In this document: positions 10,201-18,864 of the stretch, in pieces
How positions within the stretch are numbered: position 1 is the first letter of the stretch
Layout: every line of letters starts with the position of its first letter
DNA from: Nostoc sp. JL33
GTDB taxonomy: Bacteria > Cyanobacteriota > Cyanobacteriia > Cyanobacteriales > Nostocaceae
Length of the DNA stretch: 64,000 nt
Reading direction: 5' to 3'
Assembly (NCBI RefSeq): GCF_017114985.1
Contig: NZ_JABXKP010000021.1
Location: 62,001 to 126,000 of the forward strand
Notes under the pieces: model-generated
Databases searched by the model: none
Told to the model about the DNA's origin: nothing
What the model saw: only the letters and a program-made list of their open reading frames with translations
Translations under genes and position numbers: made by a program

Positions 10201-12423
10201 ATGAAATACCAAATTGTACTTCAACACAGTGAAGAAGACTGCGGTGCTGCTTGTCTAGCTACTATTGCCAAACACTACGGACGCACCTTTGCCATTAGTC
10301 GAATCCGGGAAGCAGTTGGTACAGGGTCACTAGGAACCTCTCTGCTAGGGTTGAGACGGGGTGCTGAAACTCTAGGATTTAACACGCGTCAAGTCAAAGC
10401 CTCGGTGCAACTGCTCGATCAATTAAATAAAGCCCCTCTACCTGCCATTATTCACTGGAAAGGCTATCACTGGGTCGTTTTATACGGGCAAAAGGGGAAA
10501 AAATATGTCATTGCTGACCCTGGTGTAGGTATCCGTTACCTCACCCGCGAGGAGTTGCTAGAAGGGTGGGGCAATGGCATCATGCTGCTGCTAACGCCTG
10601 ACGACAGCCGCTTTTATCAGCAATCAGATGATAAAATTGGCGGCTTTGGACGTTATCTGATGCGGGTTTTACCCTATCGCGCTATTCTCATCCAAGCGAT
10701 CGCAATCAACATCGCCATCGGGCTGCTTTCGCTTATCTCTCCCTTAATGATGCAACTGTTGACCGATGACGTGTTAGTGCGGGGAGATACCCAGCTGCTA
10801 ACCGTGGTGGCAATTGGAGCGATCGCGATGAGTCTATTTAGCAGTGCGATCGGTTTGGTACAATCTCACTTAATTGGTCACTTCGGCCAAAGGTTGCAAT
10901 TAGGGCTGGTTCTAGAATACGGGCGACAACTCCTGCGCTTGCCCTTATCGTACTTTGAAGGACGGCGCAGCGGCGAAGTAGTCAGTCGGATTGCCGATGT
11001 CAATCACATCAATCAGCTAGTTTCTCAAATTGTCTTGGGTTTACCCAGCCAATTTTTTATCGCCTTGGTTTCCTTGGGTTTCATGCTCTTTTACAGTTGG
11101 GGACTGACTTTGGCTTCCCTGGCTGCTTTTATTATTGTCACCCTCGTAAACCTGCTTTTTCTCCCTGCTTTGCGCCAGAAAACCCGCAGCGCGATCGTGT
11201 TGGGTACAGAAAACCAAGGCTTTCTCGTTGAAACTTTTCGCGGTGTCCAAGTGCTAAAAACTACCCAAGCTACTCCCCAAGCTTGGCAAGAGTATCAGGC
11301 AAATTATGGTCGGCTTGCTAACTTGGGCTGGAGTACGATGAAGCTGGGGCTTTACAGTGGCACAATTACTAATATTATTTCTACTTTTACTAGTATTGCC
11401 TTACTGTGGTTAGGCTCATACTTAGTAATTAATCGTACTTTGAGCATCGGTCAGTTGCTGGCGTTTAGTGGTATGAGTGGCAACTTTCTCGGCTTTTTGG
11501 GTTCAGTCATCGGCTTAGTTGATGAGTTCATCACTGCCCAGATTGTCATCCAACGCCTGACGGAGGTGATTGATGCTACCCCAGAAGACGAAAAGGACGA
11601 GAAAAAGCCTTGGGCAGAACTTAAAGGCAATATAGATATTACTTGCACCAACCTTAATTTCCACCATGCAGGTAGAGTTGACTTGCTGGAAGATTTTTCG
11701 CTGATTATCCCTGGCGGTCAAGTCATTGCCTTGATTGGGAAATCCGGCTGTGGTAAAAGCACCCTCGCCAAACTACTTGCAGGTTTATATTTCCTCCAAT
11801 CTGGCAATATTCGCTATGGCATCTATAATCAGCAAGACCTCTCGATGGAATGCTTACGGCAACAGGTAGTTTTAGTTCCGCAAGAGGCGCACTTCTGGAG
11901 CCGATCAATTATTGAAAACTTCCGTTTCAGCTATCCTCAAATTGCCTTTGAACAAATTGTAGAGGCTTGCTCTATTGCTGGTGCAGATGAGTTTATTAGT
12001 AAACTGCCCGATAAATATCAAACTATTTTAGGTGAATTTGGCGCGAATCTTTCTGGTGGACAACGACAGAGATTAGCGATCGCTAGAGCTATAGTTACTG
12101 ACCCGCCGATATTAATTTTAGATGAATCGACTGGCGCTCTCGACCCAGTGAGTGAAGCCAAACTGCTAGATAGACTGCTATCCCATCGGCAGGGCAAAAC
12201 CACAATTATGATTAGCCATCGCCCGAAAGTCATTGGGCGGGCTGATTGGATTGTACTGCTGGAAGAAGGGCGTTTGAAAATCCAAGGCACTCCAGAGGCT
12301 CTGCGCCATCAAGCTGGCGAACACTTAGACTTCTTAGACGGCGTTGACTCATTTACAAATGGTTTAGTACCCAAATCCTCTAATTCTCACCTGAACGGCA
12401 AATTAAGCGCAATCACCAAATAA
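10201..12423 (+). CDS. Peptidase-containing ABC transporter (C39 peptidase + TMD + NBD)
   Basis: This 740-residue protein is a one-chain exporter of the PCAT type. The N-terminal C39 peptidase domain (residues 1-~140) has the catalytic Cys14 in HSEEDCGAACLA, the histidine in GYHWVVLYG and the aspartate in VIADPG. Six membrane segments span about residues 155-440. The ATPase domain has Walker A IGKSGCGKSTLAK, signature LSGGQRQR, Walker B ILILDEST and an H-loop histidine in ISHRPKV. It should cleave double-glycine leaders and export the cargo across the inner membrane. ATG 10201 is preferred to a TTG two codons upstream. The HlyD gene starts 7 bases after its stop, and the likely substrate gene is upstream. 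Confidence 0.93.
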   Translation: MKYQIVLQHSEEDCGAACLATIAKHYGRTFAISRIREAVGTGSLGTSLLGLRRGAETLGFNTRQVKASVQLLDQLNKAPLPAIIHWKGYHWVVLYGQKGKKYVIADPGVGIRYLTREELLEGWGNGIMLLLTPDDSRFYQQSDDKIGGFGRYLMRVLPYRAILIQAIAINIAIGLLSLISPLMMQLLTDDVLVRGDTQLLTVVAIGAIAMSLFSSAIGLVQSHLIGHFGQRLQLGLVLEYGRQLLRLPLSYFEGRRSGEVVSRIADVNHINQLVSQIVLGLPSQFFIALVSLGFMLFYSWGLTLASLAAFIIVTLVNLLFLPALRQKTRSAIVLGTENQGFLVETFRGVQVLKTTQATPQAWQEYQANYGRLANLGWSTMKLGLYSGTITNIISTFTSIALLWLGSYLVINRTLSIGQLLAFSGMSGNFLGFLGSVIGLVDEFITAQIVIQRLTEVIDATPEDEKDEKKPWAELKGNIDITCTNLNFHHAGRVDLLEDFSLIIPGGQVIALIGKSGCGKSTLAKLLAGLYFLQSGNIRYGIYNQQDLSMECLRQQVVLVPQEAHFWSRSIIENFRFSYPQIAFEQIVEACSIAGADEFISKLPDKYQTILGEFGANLSGGQRQRLAIARAIVTDPPILILDESTGALDPVSEAKLLDRLLSHRQGKTTIMISHRPKVIGRADWIVLLEEGRLKIQGTPEALRHQAGEHLDFLDGVDSFTNGLVPKSSNSHLNGKLSAITK

Positions 12424-12430
12424 TACCGTC

Positions 12431-13813
12431 ATGCTTACCCATCCCAACCCAGACTACCTACCCCGAATTCAAGACAACGAGTTTCTGCCGCCACTTGGTC
12501 GTTGGACTACTCTGGGCGGACTAATGTTTGTCTGTACTCTAGGGCTAGCTGTTCCACTTGCCTCTATTACCAAATATAAAGTGACAGTTAAAGGACAGGC
12601 TGTCGTTCGCCCTGCTGGTGAATTGCGGCTCGTTCAAGCTGCGACGGAGGGTCAGGTGATGCGCGTCTTTGTTGCAGAAAATCAAGTTGTCAAAAAAGGA
12701 GATGTCATTGCTACTATTGACAACTCGAAGCTGCAAACCAAAAAAAGCCAACTGCAAAGTAACATTGGGCAAAGTCGTTTACAAATTATTCAAATCAACG
12801 CCCAAATTAATGCGATTAATAACCAGGTTGTAGCTGAAACTGAGCGCGTCAACCGTGTGATCGCTGGGGCTGAAGCTGAATTAAGCGGTCGCAGTCGAGA
12901 CTTTCAAGATAAACTTATTACCACCGCTACTGATGTTGAAGAAGCAAAAGCCAATGTAAATGCAGCGATCGCTGGTCTTAAAGCAGCCCAGTCAAAGCGG
13001 AATCGATACGAGAGTGTAGCCAAAGCAGGAGCCTTGTCTCAAGATCAATTTGAGGAAGCACAACTAGCTGTTCGCCAGCAAGAACAAGCTCTTCAGGCGG
13101 CTAAAGCCAAATTGCAACACTTCCAAACTGCCCTTAATCCGAGTAATGCAGAAGTTGCGATCGCTTCTCAACGCATTGCCCAAGAAAAAGCTACGGGTCA
13201 AGCCAGCATTGCTACATTAGATAAAGAACGCCTTGCCCTGATCCAGCAACGAATTGAAATCCAAAAACAGCTAGAGAGCGACACCCGCGAACTCCAACAA
13301 GTAAATATCGACCTTAGCCAGACTGTGATTACTGCCACAGCAGACGGGATCGTTTCTAAGTTAAACCTGCGAAACTCAGGTCAAACTGTGCCTGCTGGAC
13401 AGGAAATTGCCCAGATTGTCCCCAGTAACGTTCCCCTGGAGCTTAAGGCAGTGGTAGCACTTCAGGATAAAAATAAGTTGAAACAAGGTCAAACGGTACA
13501 AATGCGGGTTTCCGCCTGTCCTTATCCAGACTACGGCACTCTCAAAGGCAAGGTTAAAACAATTTCCCCAGATGCGATTGCACCTCAAGCCAATGCTACT
13601 ACCACTGGTTCCACAACACCTACCAGCGAAAAAATAGCAGGTGTTGATGCCTTCTATGGGGTAACGATTCAGCCAGAAAGCCTTTCTTTAGGTAAGCACA
13701 ATCACCAGTGTGCGCTCCAATTGGGAATGGAGGGTAAAGTCGATATTATTTCTAGAGAAGAGACTGTGCTGCAATTCTTTCTGAGGAAGGCAAGGTTGAT
13801 CGCAGACTTATAA
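12431..13813 (+). CDS. HlyD-family membrane fusion protein (periplasmic adaptor)
   Basis: The 460-residue adaptor has one N-terminal membrane helix (about residues 30-48), then a lipoyl half-motif (AATEGQVMRVFVAENQVVKKGDVIA). A long alpha-helical hairpin follows (about 95-290), then the second lipoyl half (TADGIVSKLNLRNSGQTVPAG) and a beta-barrel region. Such proteins link an inner-membrane ABC exporter to a TolC-type outer-membrane channel. No outer-membrane partner is encoded in the window, so one would be shared in trans. It begins 7 bases after the PCAT stop and is almost certainly co-transcribed with it. It ends convergently with the cNMP-binding gene only 20 bases away. Confidence 0.92.
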   Translation: MLTHPNPDYLPRIQDNEFLPPLGRWTTLGGLMFVCTLGLAVPLASITKYKVTVKGQAVVRPAGELRLVQAATEGQVMRVFVAENQVVKKGDVIATIDNSKLQTKKSQLQSNIGQSRLQIIQINAQINAINNQVVAETERVNRVIAGAEAELSGRSRDFQDKLITTATDVEEAKANVNAAIAGLKAAQSKRNRYESVAKAGALSQDQFEEAQLAVRQQEQALQAAKAKLQHFQTALNPSNAEVAIASQRIAQEKATGQASIATLDKERLALIQQRIEIQKQLESDTRELQQVNIDLSQTVITATADGIVSKLNLRNSGQTVPAGQEIAQIVPSNVPLELKAVVALQDKNKLKQGQTVQMRVSACPYPDYGTLKGKVKTISPDAIAPQANATTTGSTTPTSEKIAGVDAFYGVTIQPESLSLGKHNHQCALQLGMEGKVDIISREETVLQFFLRKARLIADL

Positions 13814-13833
13814 GGTTATCGATGAATTAGGAT

Positions 13834-14301
13834 TCACTCTCTACTAAAAGCCCCCGGATTTGTCCGTGGGGAATGCGTTACACTCATATCGTCATTCAAT
13901 TTGCGAATCAGACGGGATAACTCACGAATGATATTCACTGCAATTTCGGGAGTTTCTTCGATCGCATCATAAAGTTGCTCTTGCGTCAGTTCTAAAAATT
14001 CACAAGGTTCCAGAGTCGTTGCCGTGGCAGAACGAGGTTGAGTATCAAATACTGCCATTTCACCAAAGTATTTTCCCTGATCCACCTCTGCAAGTAGTTT
14101 ATTCCCAATGTGAACTTTAACTCGACCTGACACGACAATATAGAGCGATCGCCCTTCTTCTCCCTGTCGAAAGATGGTGTAATTAGCTGGAAATGACAAT
14201 TCGTTCATTACTGAAGTCAGCCGCACAATAAAATCATCCCGCAATTCCTTAAAAATCGGGACTCGCCGGACAAATAATAAACGATCAACACTGGTTAGCA
14301 T
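13834..14301 (-). CDS. Cyclic nucleotide-binding domain protein without DNA-binding domain
   Basis: The 155-residue protein is essentially one cNMP-binding beta-roll (residues ~12-130), with the phosphate-binding cassette region GKYFGEMAVFDTQPRSATATT close to the canonical GE.(A/L)...PR.A pattern. No Crp-type helix-turn-helix follows, only a short C-terminal tail. It may act as a stand-alone cAMP/cGMP sensor binding a partner protein. It is convergent with hlyD and has no obvious regulatory link to it beyond position. Confidence 0.85.
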   Translation of the reverse strand: MLTSVDRLLFVRRVPIFKELRDDFIVRLTSVMNELSFPANYTIFRQGEEGRSLYIVVSGRVKVHIGNKLLAEVDQGKYFGEMAVFDTQPRSATATTLEPCEFLELTQEQLYDAIEETPEIAVNIIRELSRLIRKLNDDMSVTHSPRTNPGAFSRE

Positions 14302-14445
14302 AATTACATGTTAAACATAAAACATTACTGTAAATTTTCAAACTGAAGCCACGCAATTAGTCATATTAACCGATGTTGAACGCTAACGGCCAAAAATATC
14401 TCAAAATTTACCGACAGAAAACTACTTAGCACCTCTTGAATAAGA

Positions 14446-14478
14446 GCGATGCCTACGGCGGTAAACTACGCACACAAG
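14446..14478. repeat. 33-bp dispersed repeat, intergenic copy
   Basis: It starts GCGATGCCTACGGCGGTAAA and is identical over 33 bases to the complement of 22453-22485, which is coding sequence in the PD-(D/E)XK nuclease gene. Confidence 0.85.
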
Positions 14479-14506
14479 CTTCTCAAACAATAGCTCAGTA
14501 TTCGGT

Positions 14507-14624
14507 ATTCTCTCGTTCCCATAAAGAGCATAGGAATGGTTGCTGACGGGGCTGCTGCTTCCAGTCAGACATTGAGCCAGAGTCTCAATGAATGCATTCC
14601 CATGCGGAGCATAGGAACGAGAAT
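14507..14624. repeat. Palindromic repeat element (CGTTCCCAT...ATAGGAACGAG)
   Basis: The left arm (14507-14537) reads CTCGTTCCCATAAAGAGCAT, and the right arm (14595-14624) reads CATTCCCATGCGGAGCATAG. The arms are inverted relative to each other and each is itself a small hairpin. It belongs to a palindrome family that is common in cyanobacterial intergenic DNA. Confidence 0.75.
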
Positions 14625-14944
14625 AACATAATGGTAAAGTTATCAATCACTTTTATTTATCCTTTTAAAAAACAAGAGTATTTGCTCTTATTTGGTTGCA
14701 AGCCATAATATTGAGTTCATGAGTTCCCAAGGTACCTTGCTGAGAAAAAAATCACCAATTTCATTGGAGGCGTAGTTTATCGCCGCAGGTATCGCTTCTA
14801 AAAATTGGGGAACTGCCTAATGACTAACAAACCTCGATTGGTTGTCGTTAGGTAAAACAGTCACAAAATCTCCTTATCTGCGCTCACATCGAGGAGTAGA
14901 GAAGGACTAAGACAAACAGCATTGAATTATTGTGAGTAACAATT

Positions 14945-15619
14945 ATGACTTGGCTAATTAGTACATTATTTATTGGAATCTCTGCCGCTTTTGCAACCAC
15001 CTTTGATGACAATTTATATTTGACAGCCTTCTTCGGAAAAGTCAATCGCAGCTTTCGTCCTAAGCATATTATTATTGGTGAATTTCTGGGATTCACTGCC
15101 TTAGTGTTTGCTAGTCTCCCTGGTTTCTTCGGGGGTATGATTATTCCAACCACCTGGATTGGTTTGCTAGGTTTGCTTCCCGTCGCCATTGGTATCAGTA
15201 ATCTCATCAGTCGAGAACAAGAGGAAGAGACAGTGCAAGCTGTGTCAGTTGACTTAACCTCTCCTACCAAATCTGCACGCCAGAAGAAATCACTATTAGC
15301 AACCATACGTGATCCGCAAACTTATCGTGTTTCGGCTGTCACCGTTGCCAATGGAGGAAACAACATTGGAATTTATGTACCGTTGTTTGCCAGTAGCAAT
15401 CTTCCAAGTTTGGGTGTAATTCTGTGTGTTTGCTATTGCACTGTTGGGGTGTGGTGCTTACTATCTTACAACCTGACTCGTAATCCGATGATAACTCCGG
15501 TTTTAACTCGCTATGGTCGAAAAATCTTCCCGTTTGTCTTAATTTACTTGGGACTCTCTATCTTAATTAAAAGTGAAACATATCGACTTTTACCTAGTCT
15601 GGCAATGCTTTCCAATTAA
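14945..15619 (+). CDS. Cadmium resistance transporter family (CadD-like) membrane protein
   Basis: The 224-residue protein has about six membrane helices. It carries the family's N-terminal signature AFATTFDDNLYLTAFF and the second-half motif ANGGNNIGIYVPLFA, in which Asp and Asn residues within the membrane are typical. CadD-like proteins are linked to cadmium or other cation efflux, but the actual substrate of cyanobacterial members is not known from sequence. ATG 14945 gives a natural N-terminal helix; the ribosome site is weak. No metal-responsive regulator is adjacent. Confidence 0.82.
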   Translation: MTWLISTLFIGISAAFATTFDDNLYLTAFFGKVNRSFRPKHIIIGEFLGFTALVFASLPGFFGGMIIPTTWIGLLGLLPVAIGISNLISREQEEETVQAVSVDLTSPTKSARQKKSLLATIRDPQTYRVSAVTVANGGNNIGIYVPLFASSNLPSLGVILCVCYCTVGVWCLLSYNLTRNPMITPVLTRYGRKIFPFVLIYLGLSILIKSETYRLLPSLAMLSN

Positions 15620-15914
15620 GTATGAGGCGATCGCCTATGGTGGAAGTTTGGCGCGATGTCTAAGGACGGGCTACACCTACGCACCCGCTCGTAAAACTCG
15701 AAATTATTGATGGGTGCTATATCCCTGATTTAACCAAAAAAATCAGCGATCGCTTGACATCCCCAAAAATTTTTTAATCACCTGAATTTATCAATTTGAA
15801 TCAAAATAATATTTGCTCTTATCAATCAACTTATCTAAAGTGAGAATAAAGCACATTATTGATGGCTTCTATAAAAGCAAACCCACCACAGCGAATCATC
15901 ATAGGAAGAAACTA
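15620..15914. other. Spacer between the cadD-like and pentapeptide genes
   Basis: It contains a diverged palindromic repeat at 15645-15690 (GGCGCGATGTCTAAGGACGG, related to the GTCGTAGACATCGC family). An open frame from 15813 leads into the next gene but looks non-coding. No other feature was seen. Confidence 0.45.
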
Positions 15915-16553
15915 ATGAACCAATCAAATTCTAAAAAATTAACTCAGTGGATCGTAACAGCAGTATTTCTGGTACTTGTAGCAGGATTTTCTCTGCTTGA
16001 CCAGCCCAACGTTAGAGCTTTAACACTAACACCATCTATACCTACGGAATCTGAACTTGCTCCAGCAATATCTCCCGATACATTACCAATGGAGTCTTTA
16101 CCAGCACCAGTAATATCTCCGGTTGTATCCCCAATAGTGTCTGTAGCAGCAAATGTTAGACATTTACTACAAACCAATGAATGTGTCGGCTGTAACCTGA
16201 CTGGAGCAACGCTCAAGGACGCAAACCTGCAAGCAGCAAACTTGGAGGGTGCTAACTTACAAGATGCAGACTTAGAAAGGGCTAACTTACAGCAAACAAA
16301 CTTACAAGGGGCTAACTTTCAAGGAGCAGATTTAGGCAAGGTAAACCTTTTGGGAGCAAACCTGTTGGGAGCAAACCTATTTGATGCAGACCTAGAGAAA
16401 GCCAACCTGATGGGAGCAAACCTGCAAACAGCTAACCTACAGGGCGCAGACTTGGAAAAGACAAATCTCACAAATGCAAACATCCAGGGGGTTAACCTGA
16501 TGGGGGTTGATTTGGAAGATGCAATCAGACCTGAAGGATTCACTGTTCAGTAA
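15915..16553 (+). CDS. Secreted or membrane-anchored pentapeptide repeat protein
   Basis: The 212-residue product starts with a signal or anchor helix (residues ~10-28, QWIVTAVFLVLVAGFSLL). A Pro/Ser-rich linker (about 38-78) with repeated APxISP follows. From about residue 95 to 205 there are some twenty A(N/D)LxX pentapeptides, which should form a right-handed quadrilateral beta-helix outside the cytoplasm. A CVGC pair sits just before the helix. ATG 15915 is chosen because AGGAAG precedes it; the frame extends to 15813 without a better site. Pentapeptide proteins are very common in cyanobacteria and most have no known function. Confidence 0.88.
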   Translation: MNQSNSKKLTQWIVTAVFLVLVAGFSLLDQPNVRALTLTPSIPTESELAPAISPDTLPMESLPAPVISPVVSPIVSVAANVRHLLQTNECVGCNLTGATLKDANLQAANLEGANLQDADLERANLQQTNLQGANFQGADLGKVNLLGANLLGANLFDADLEKANLMGANLQTANLQGADLEKTNLTNANIQGVNLMGVDLEDAIRPEGFTVQ

Positions 16554-16594
16554 TTAAACTGAAGTTCTCTGTGCAAATGTACTAAATAGCCTCA

Positions 16595-16631
16595 AAAGCC
16601 TGATTCAGTAATGAATACAGGCTTTACTTTT
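16595..16631 (+). terminator. Intrinsic terminator after the pentapeptide gene
   Basis: AAAGCCTG (16595-16602) pairs with CAGGCTTT (16618-16625), and the stem extends inward through ATTCA/TGAAT around a four-base loop. A T-rich run follows. Confidence 0.8.
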
Positions 16632-16775
16632 TAAAACGTGAGTTCGACGGGATTTTTCTACTAACAGGATACCGTTACGTGGGCTTTTTTGCTTTTTAGA
16701 CAGGCTATTGTACTTTCAACCTGAGTAAGTCGGCGTGAAAAAACCAAACTATGTTTTGAGTAGGGGAGGTTTGAG

Positions 16776-17651
16776 GTGTTTTTTAGATACGCGAATTATA
16801 CCACTTGTATTCGTTCAGACAATTTTGATGCGATCAAACAGGAAGTCACGCGCTTGTTAGAACAGGAGCCAGACTGTCTGCGTATTCCCCAGCCTCCTCA
16901 GCTTGTATGCGATCTGGATAAATATCTGTGGGAAGTAATTGTACGCGAACTGGGAATTGTATGCTTTTTTAATGGAACGGGTGGGTGGATTGTTGGCTTG
17001 TTTGCTGGTAAGGGCGGTTGGACGATTGTTAAGACTTGGCCAGTCGATCTGCTTTGTGCGCGAGCAGAAGGTGCTAGTCGTCCCCGGCTATCAACCCTGG
17101 CAATGGAACTAGGGTGTGATGCTTTTCATTTTTGGGTGACTCGTGACATCAACTGTGTGCTACTGGAAGCTGATGCCACAGGTCGCATCTTCATTTCTGG
17201 TTCGGCTGACAATGAAGAAGGTAAAAGCTATGAGTTTTACGACGAACAAATTGATGCGCCAGACATAATCACGCAGTTTTCCCTATTAGAGGTATCACAA
17301 TCAATGCAGGCGGCAATGCGAGTGTATGAAGATCCAGAAATTGCAAGAATAGAAGTTGAGTACGAGCGGCTGTTGGTAGAAGCTCCAGATTCAGAGTTAT
17401 TATTTAACTTAGAAGATGAAGTATTTAAGGGTTATGCCGAACGCATTGATAACGCTTTGGCGGAAGTAATAGACAAATCTAAATCCTGGTATGTGGATTT
17501 AGCTTACGATGTCTACACAAAACCACAGAGCTTAGAAGCCAAAGGAGTACTTTTGCTGTACTTTCAACCTCCAAGTACGTACAATCCTCATCCCGTCATC
17601 CTGCTACCACCTGAGCCTCTGTCTGAAGATGATGATGATGAATCTTTCTAA
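16776..17651 (+). CDS. Protein of unknown function (291 aa)
   Basis: I do not recognise this family. The GTG start at 16776 is supported by GGGGAGG a few bases upstream. The protein is soluble-looking and acidic. Residues ~55-90 contain a compact hydrophobic/glycine segment (CFFNGTGGWIVGLFAGKGGW), and the C-terminus is a run of Asp and Glu (EDDDDES). There are no signal peptide, membrane segments or clear catalytic motif. It stands alone, preceded by a terminator and followed by a convergent nuclease-like gene. Confidence 0.75.
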   Translation: MFFRYANYTTCIRSDNFDAIKQEVTRLLEQEPDCLRIPQPPQLVCDLDKYLWEVIVRELGIVCFFNGTGGWIVGLFAGKGGWTIVKTWPVDLLCARAEGASRPRLSTLAMELGCDAFHFWVTRDINCVLLEADATGRIFISGSADNEEGKSYEFYDEQIDAPDIITQFSLLEVSQSMQAAMRVYEDPEIARIEVEYERLLVEAPDSELLFNLEDEVFKGYAERIDNALAEVIDKSKSWYVDLAYDVYTKPQSLEAKGVLLLYFQPPSTYNPHPVILLPPEPLSEDDDDESF

Positions 17652-17764
17652 TATTTCCTTTTCAGAATAAGAGCTTGAGGTGTTTATCGAGTTCCTTGAC
17701 TCTTATACCAGAAGATATCTGTGTCAGTTTCGTAAGTCCTGAACTATTTCCATCAAAAAATTTT

Positions 17765-18718
17765 CTACGCTGTTTGATTTGCTTCCAACCAGTTAAGTAA
17801 ATCCTCAATGGTTGTAAAATCCAATAAAGCCTCACCAAGTGCTTCTAATTGCTCTAGGGAAAGAGTTTGAATGCGCCCCCGAACCTCTTGTGGTAACTCT
17901 CCTACCCGTTTTTGTAGTAGCCGTAACACGAGTGTTTGTCCTTGTTCCTGTTTTCCCCGCTCGTAACCAATGCGCTCGCCTGTGGTAATGTAGCTCATAG
18001 TCCGCTCCTGCTCAAATTGCTTAAACTCTTGCCAAAATTCTGCTTCCAAGGCTTTTGGTAAAATCATAACCCAATCAATAAATCGGTAAAGGTTACGAAT
18101 ATCTTTTTCTTGCAATCCTAATTCATACAATCGGCGAATCAAGCTAAATTTCCAAGCTTTACGTTCTCCTGGCTTTTTATTTGTTTGCTGTGTCTTCAAA
18201 TGCGCCATTACTACAGTTGCAAATGGATTGTCGCTGGCTTCTAATTCTGTCCAACGATTTTGATAATCCAGCAGCTTGACGGTTCCAAATTCAAAGTTAA
18301 GTCTGGTATTGGGATAATTATAACTATATTGATTGGGTCGCCATGTCGGATCTGTATCGCACAAAATCGCCAAACTCATCGCAGGTTTCGCAAATCTGTC
18401 AAAAATTCGCAGGTTGTAGGAAAACATTCTTTCTGCAAAAGTATCTTCTGATTTTGCTTGGATTTCTACATGGATTAATAGCCAAGTTTCTTGTCCTTGA
18501 ATTTGCCAGACTTTAACTAATTTATCTGCATATCTCCTACCAAGTTCTGCTTCGCGGGCAATTTGTTGAAATTCCTTATCGAGAAATTCGTGGGGACGTT
18601 CCCAATTAATTACTTCTGCTGTTTGGGGAAAGAAAAATTGCATTGCTTGGGGAAAGTAAGCTTCTAAAATTTCTTTCCACGGGCTATCATTATCTGCTCT
18701 TTCCAGTTCCTCGGTCAT
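17765..18718 (-). CDS. Rpn/PD-(D/E)XK-family nuclease-like protein with DUF4351 C-terminus
   Basis: The 317-residue protein follows the cyanobacterial pattern of an N-terminal Rpn/transposase-like PD-(D/E)XK domain (LLIHVEIQAKSEDTFAERMFSYN, where the E-x-Q resembles the catalytic E-x-K). The C-terminal DUF4351 helical domain reads LVLRLLQKRVGELPQEVRGRIQTL. Related proteins are annotated as recombination-promoting nucleases or as inactivated transposase-like proteins. Whether this copy cuts DNA is unclear. It carries no terminal repeats of its own, so it is probably not an insertion sequence. Confidence 0.8.
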   Translation of the reverse strand: MTEELERADNDSPWKEILEAYFPQAMQFFFPQTAEVINWERPHEFLDKEFQQIAREAELGRRYADKLVKVWQIQGQETWLLIHVEIQAKSEDTFAERMFSYNLRIFDRFAKPAMSLAILCDTDPTWRPNQYSYNYPNTRLNFEFGTVKLLDYQNRWTELEASDNPFATVVMAHLKTQQTNKKPGERKAWKFSLIRRLYELGLQEKDIRNLYRFIDWVMILPKALEAEFWQEFKQFEQERTMSYITTGERIGYERGKQEQGQTLVLRLLQKRVGELPQEVRGRIQTLSLEQLEALGEALLDFTTIEDLLNWLEANQTA

Positions 18719-18767
18719 CAGTTGATTGCTATACCATCTAGTAATCCTAAATCATTTGTGAACAACA

Positions 18768-18800
18768 AGATCCCTGACTTCTTGGAGAAGTCGGGGATCT
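18768..18800. repeat. Perfect hairpin repeat (AGATCCC...GGGATCT)
   Basis: A 15-base stem with one G-U-compatible mismatch surrounds a three-base loop: AGATCCCTGACTTCT, TGG, AGAAGTCGGGGATCT. It belongs to a palindrome family that is widespread in cyanobacteria. It could also act as a bidirectional terminator between recJ and the Rpn-like gene. Confidence 0.8.
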
Positions 18801-18864
18801 GAGGCTGGCGATTTTCATCAATATAGAAGGGATTTGCACGAAAATAGCAGTGGAACTCACGTTT

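Larger units (their letters stand above)
14302..14944. other. Intergenic region with two repeats, no gene
   Basis: These 640 bases contain a 33-bp dispersed repeat (14446-14478) that recurs inside the RecB-like nuclease gene, and a long palindromic element (14507-14624). A 74-codon frame across the element on the minus strand is translated repeat and was not accepted. The cadD-like gene's promoter probably lies in 14640-14930. Confidence 0.55.

Noticed and set aside
9907-10227. 106-codon minus-strand frame between the crystallin and exporter genes
   Set aside because: It overlaps the crystallin 3' end and the exporter 5' end on the other strand, lacks a ribosome site and shows no recognisable domain.
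14422-14646. 74-codon minus-strand frame
   Set aside because: It crosses two repeats and has no ribosome site; it is translated repeat DNA.
16319-16543. Antisense frame in the pentapeptide gene
   Set aside because: The regular repeat of the pentapeptide codons makes an open antisense frame; it is a shadow.
17765-18718. Reading the Rpn-like gene as an active insertion sequence
   Set aside because: No terminal inverted repeats or target duplications flank it; such proteins usually occur as single genes.
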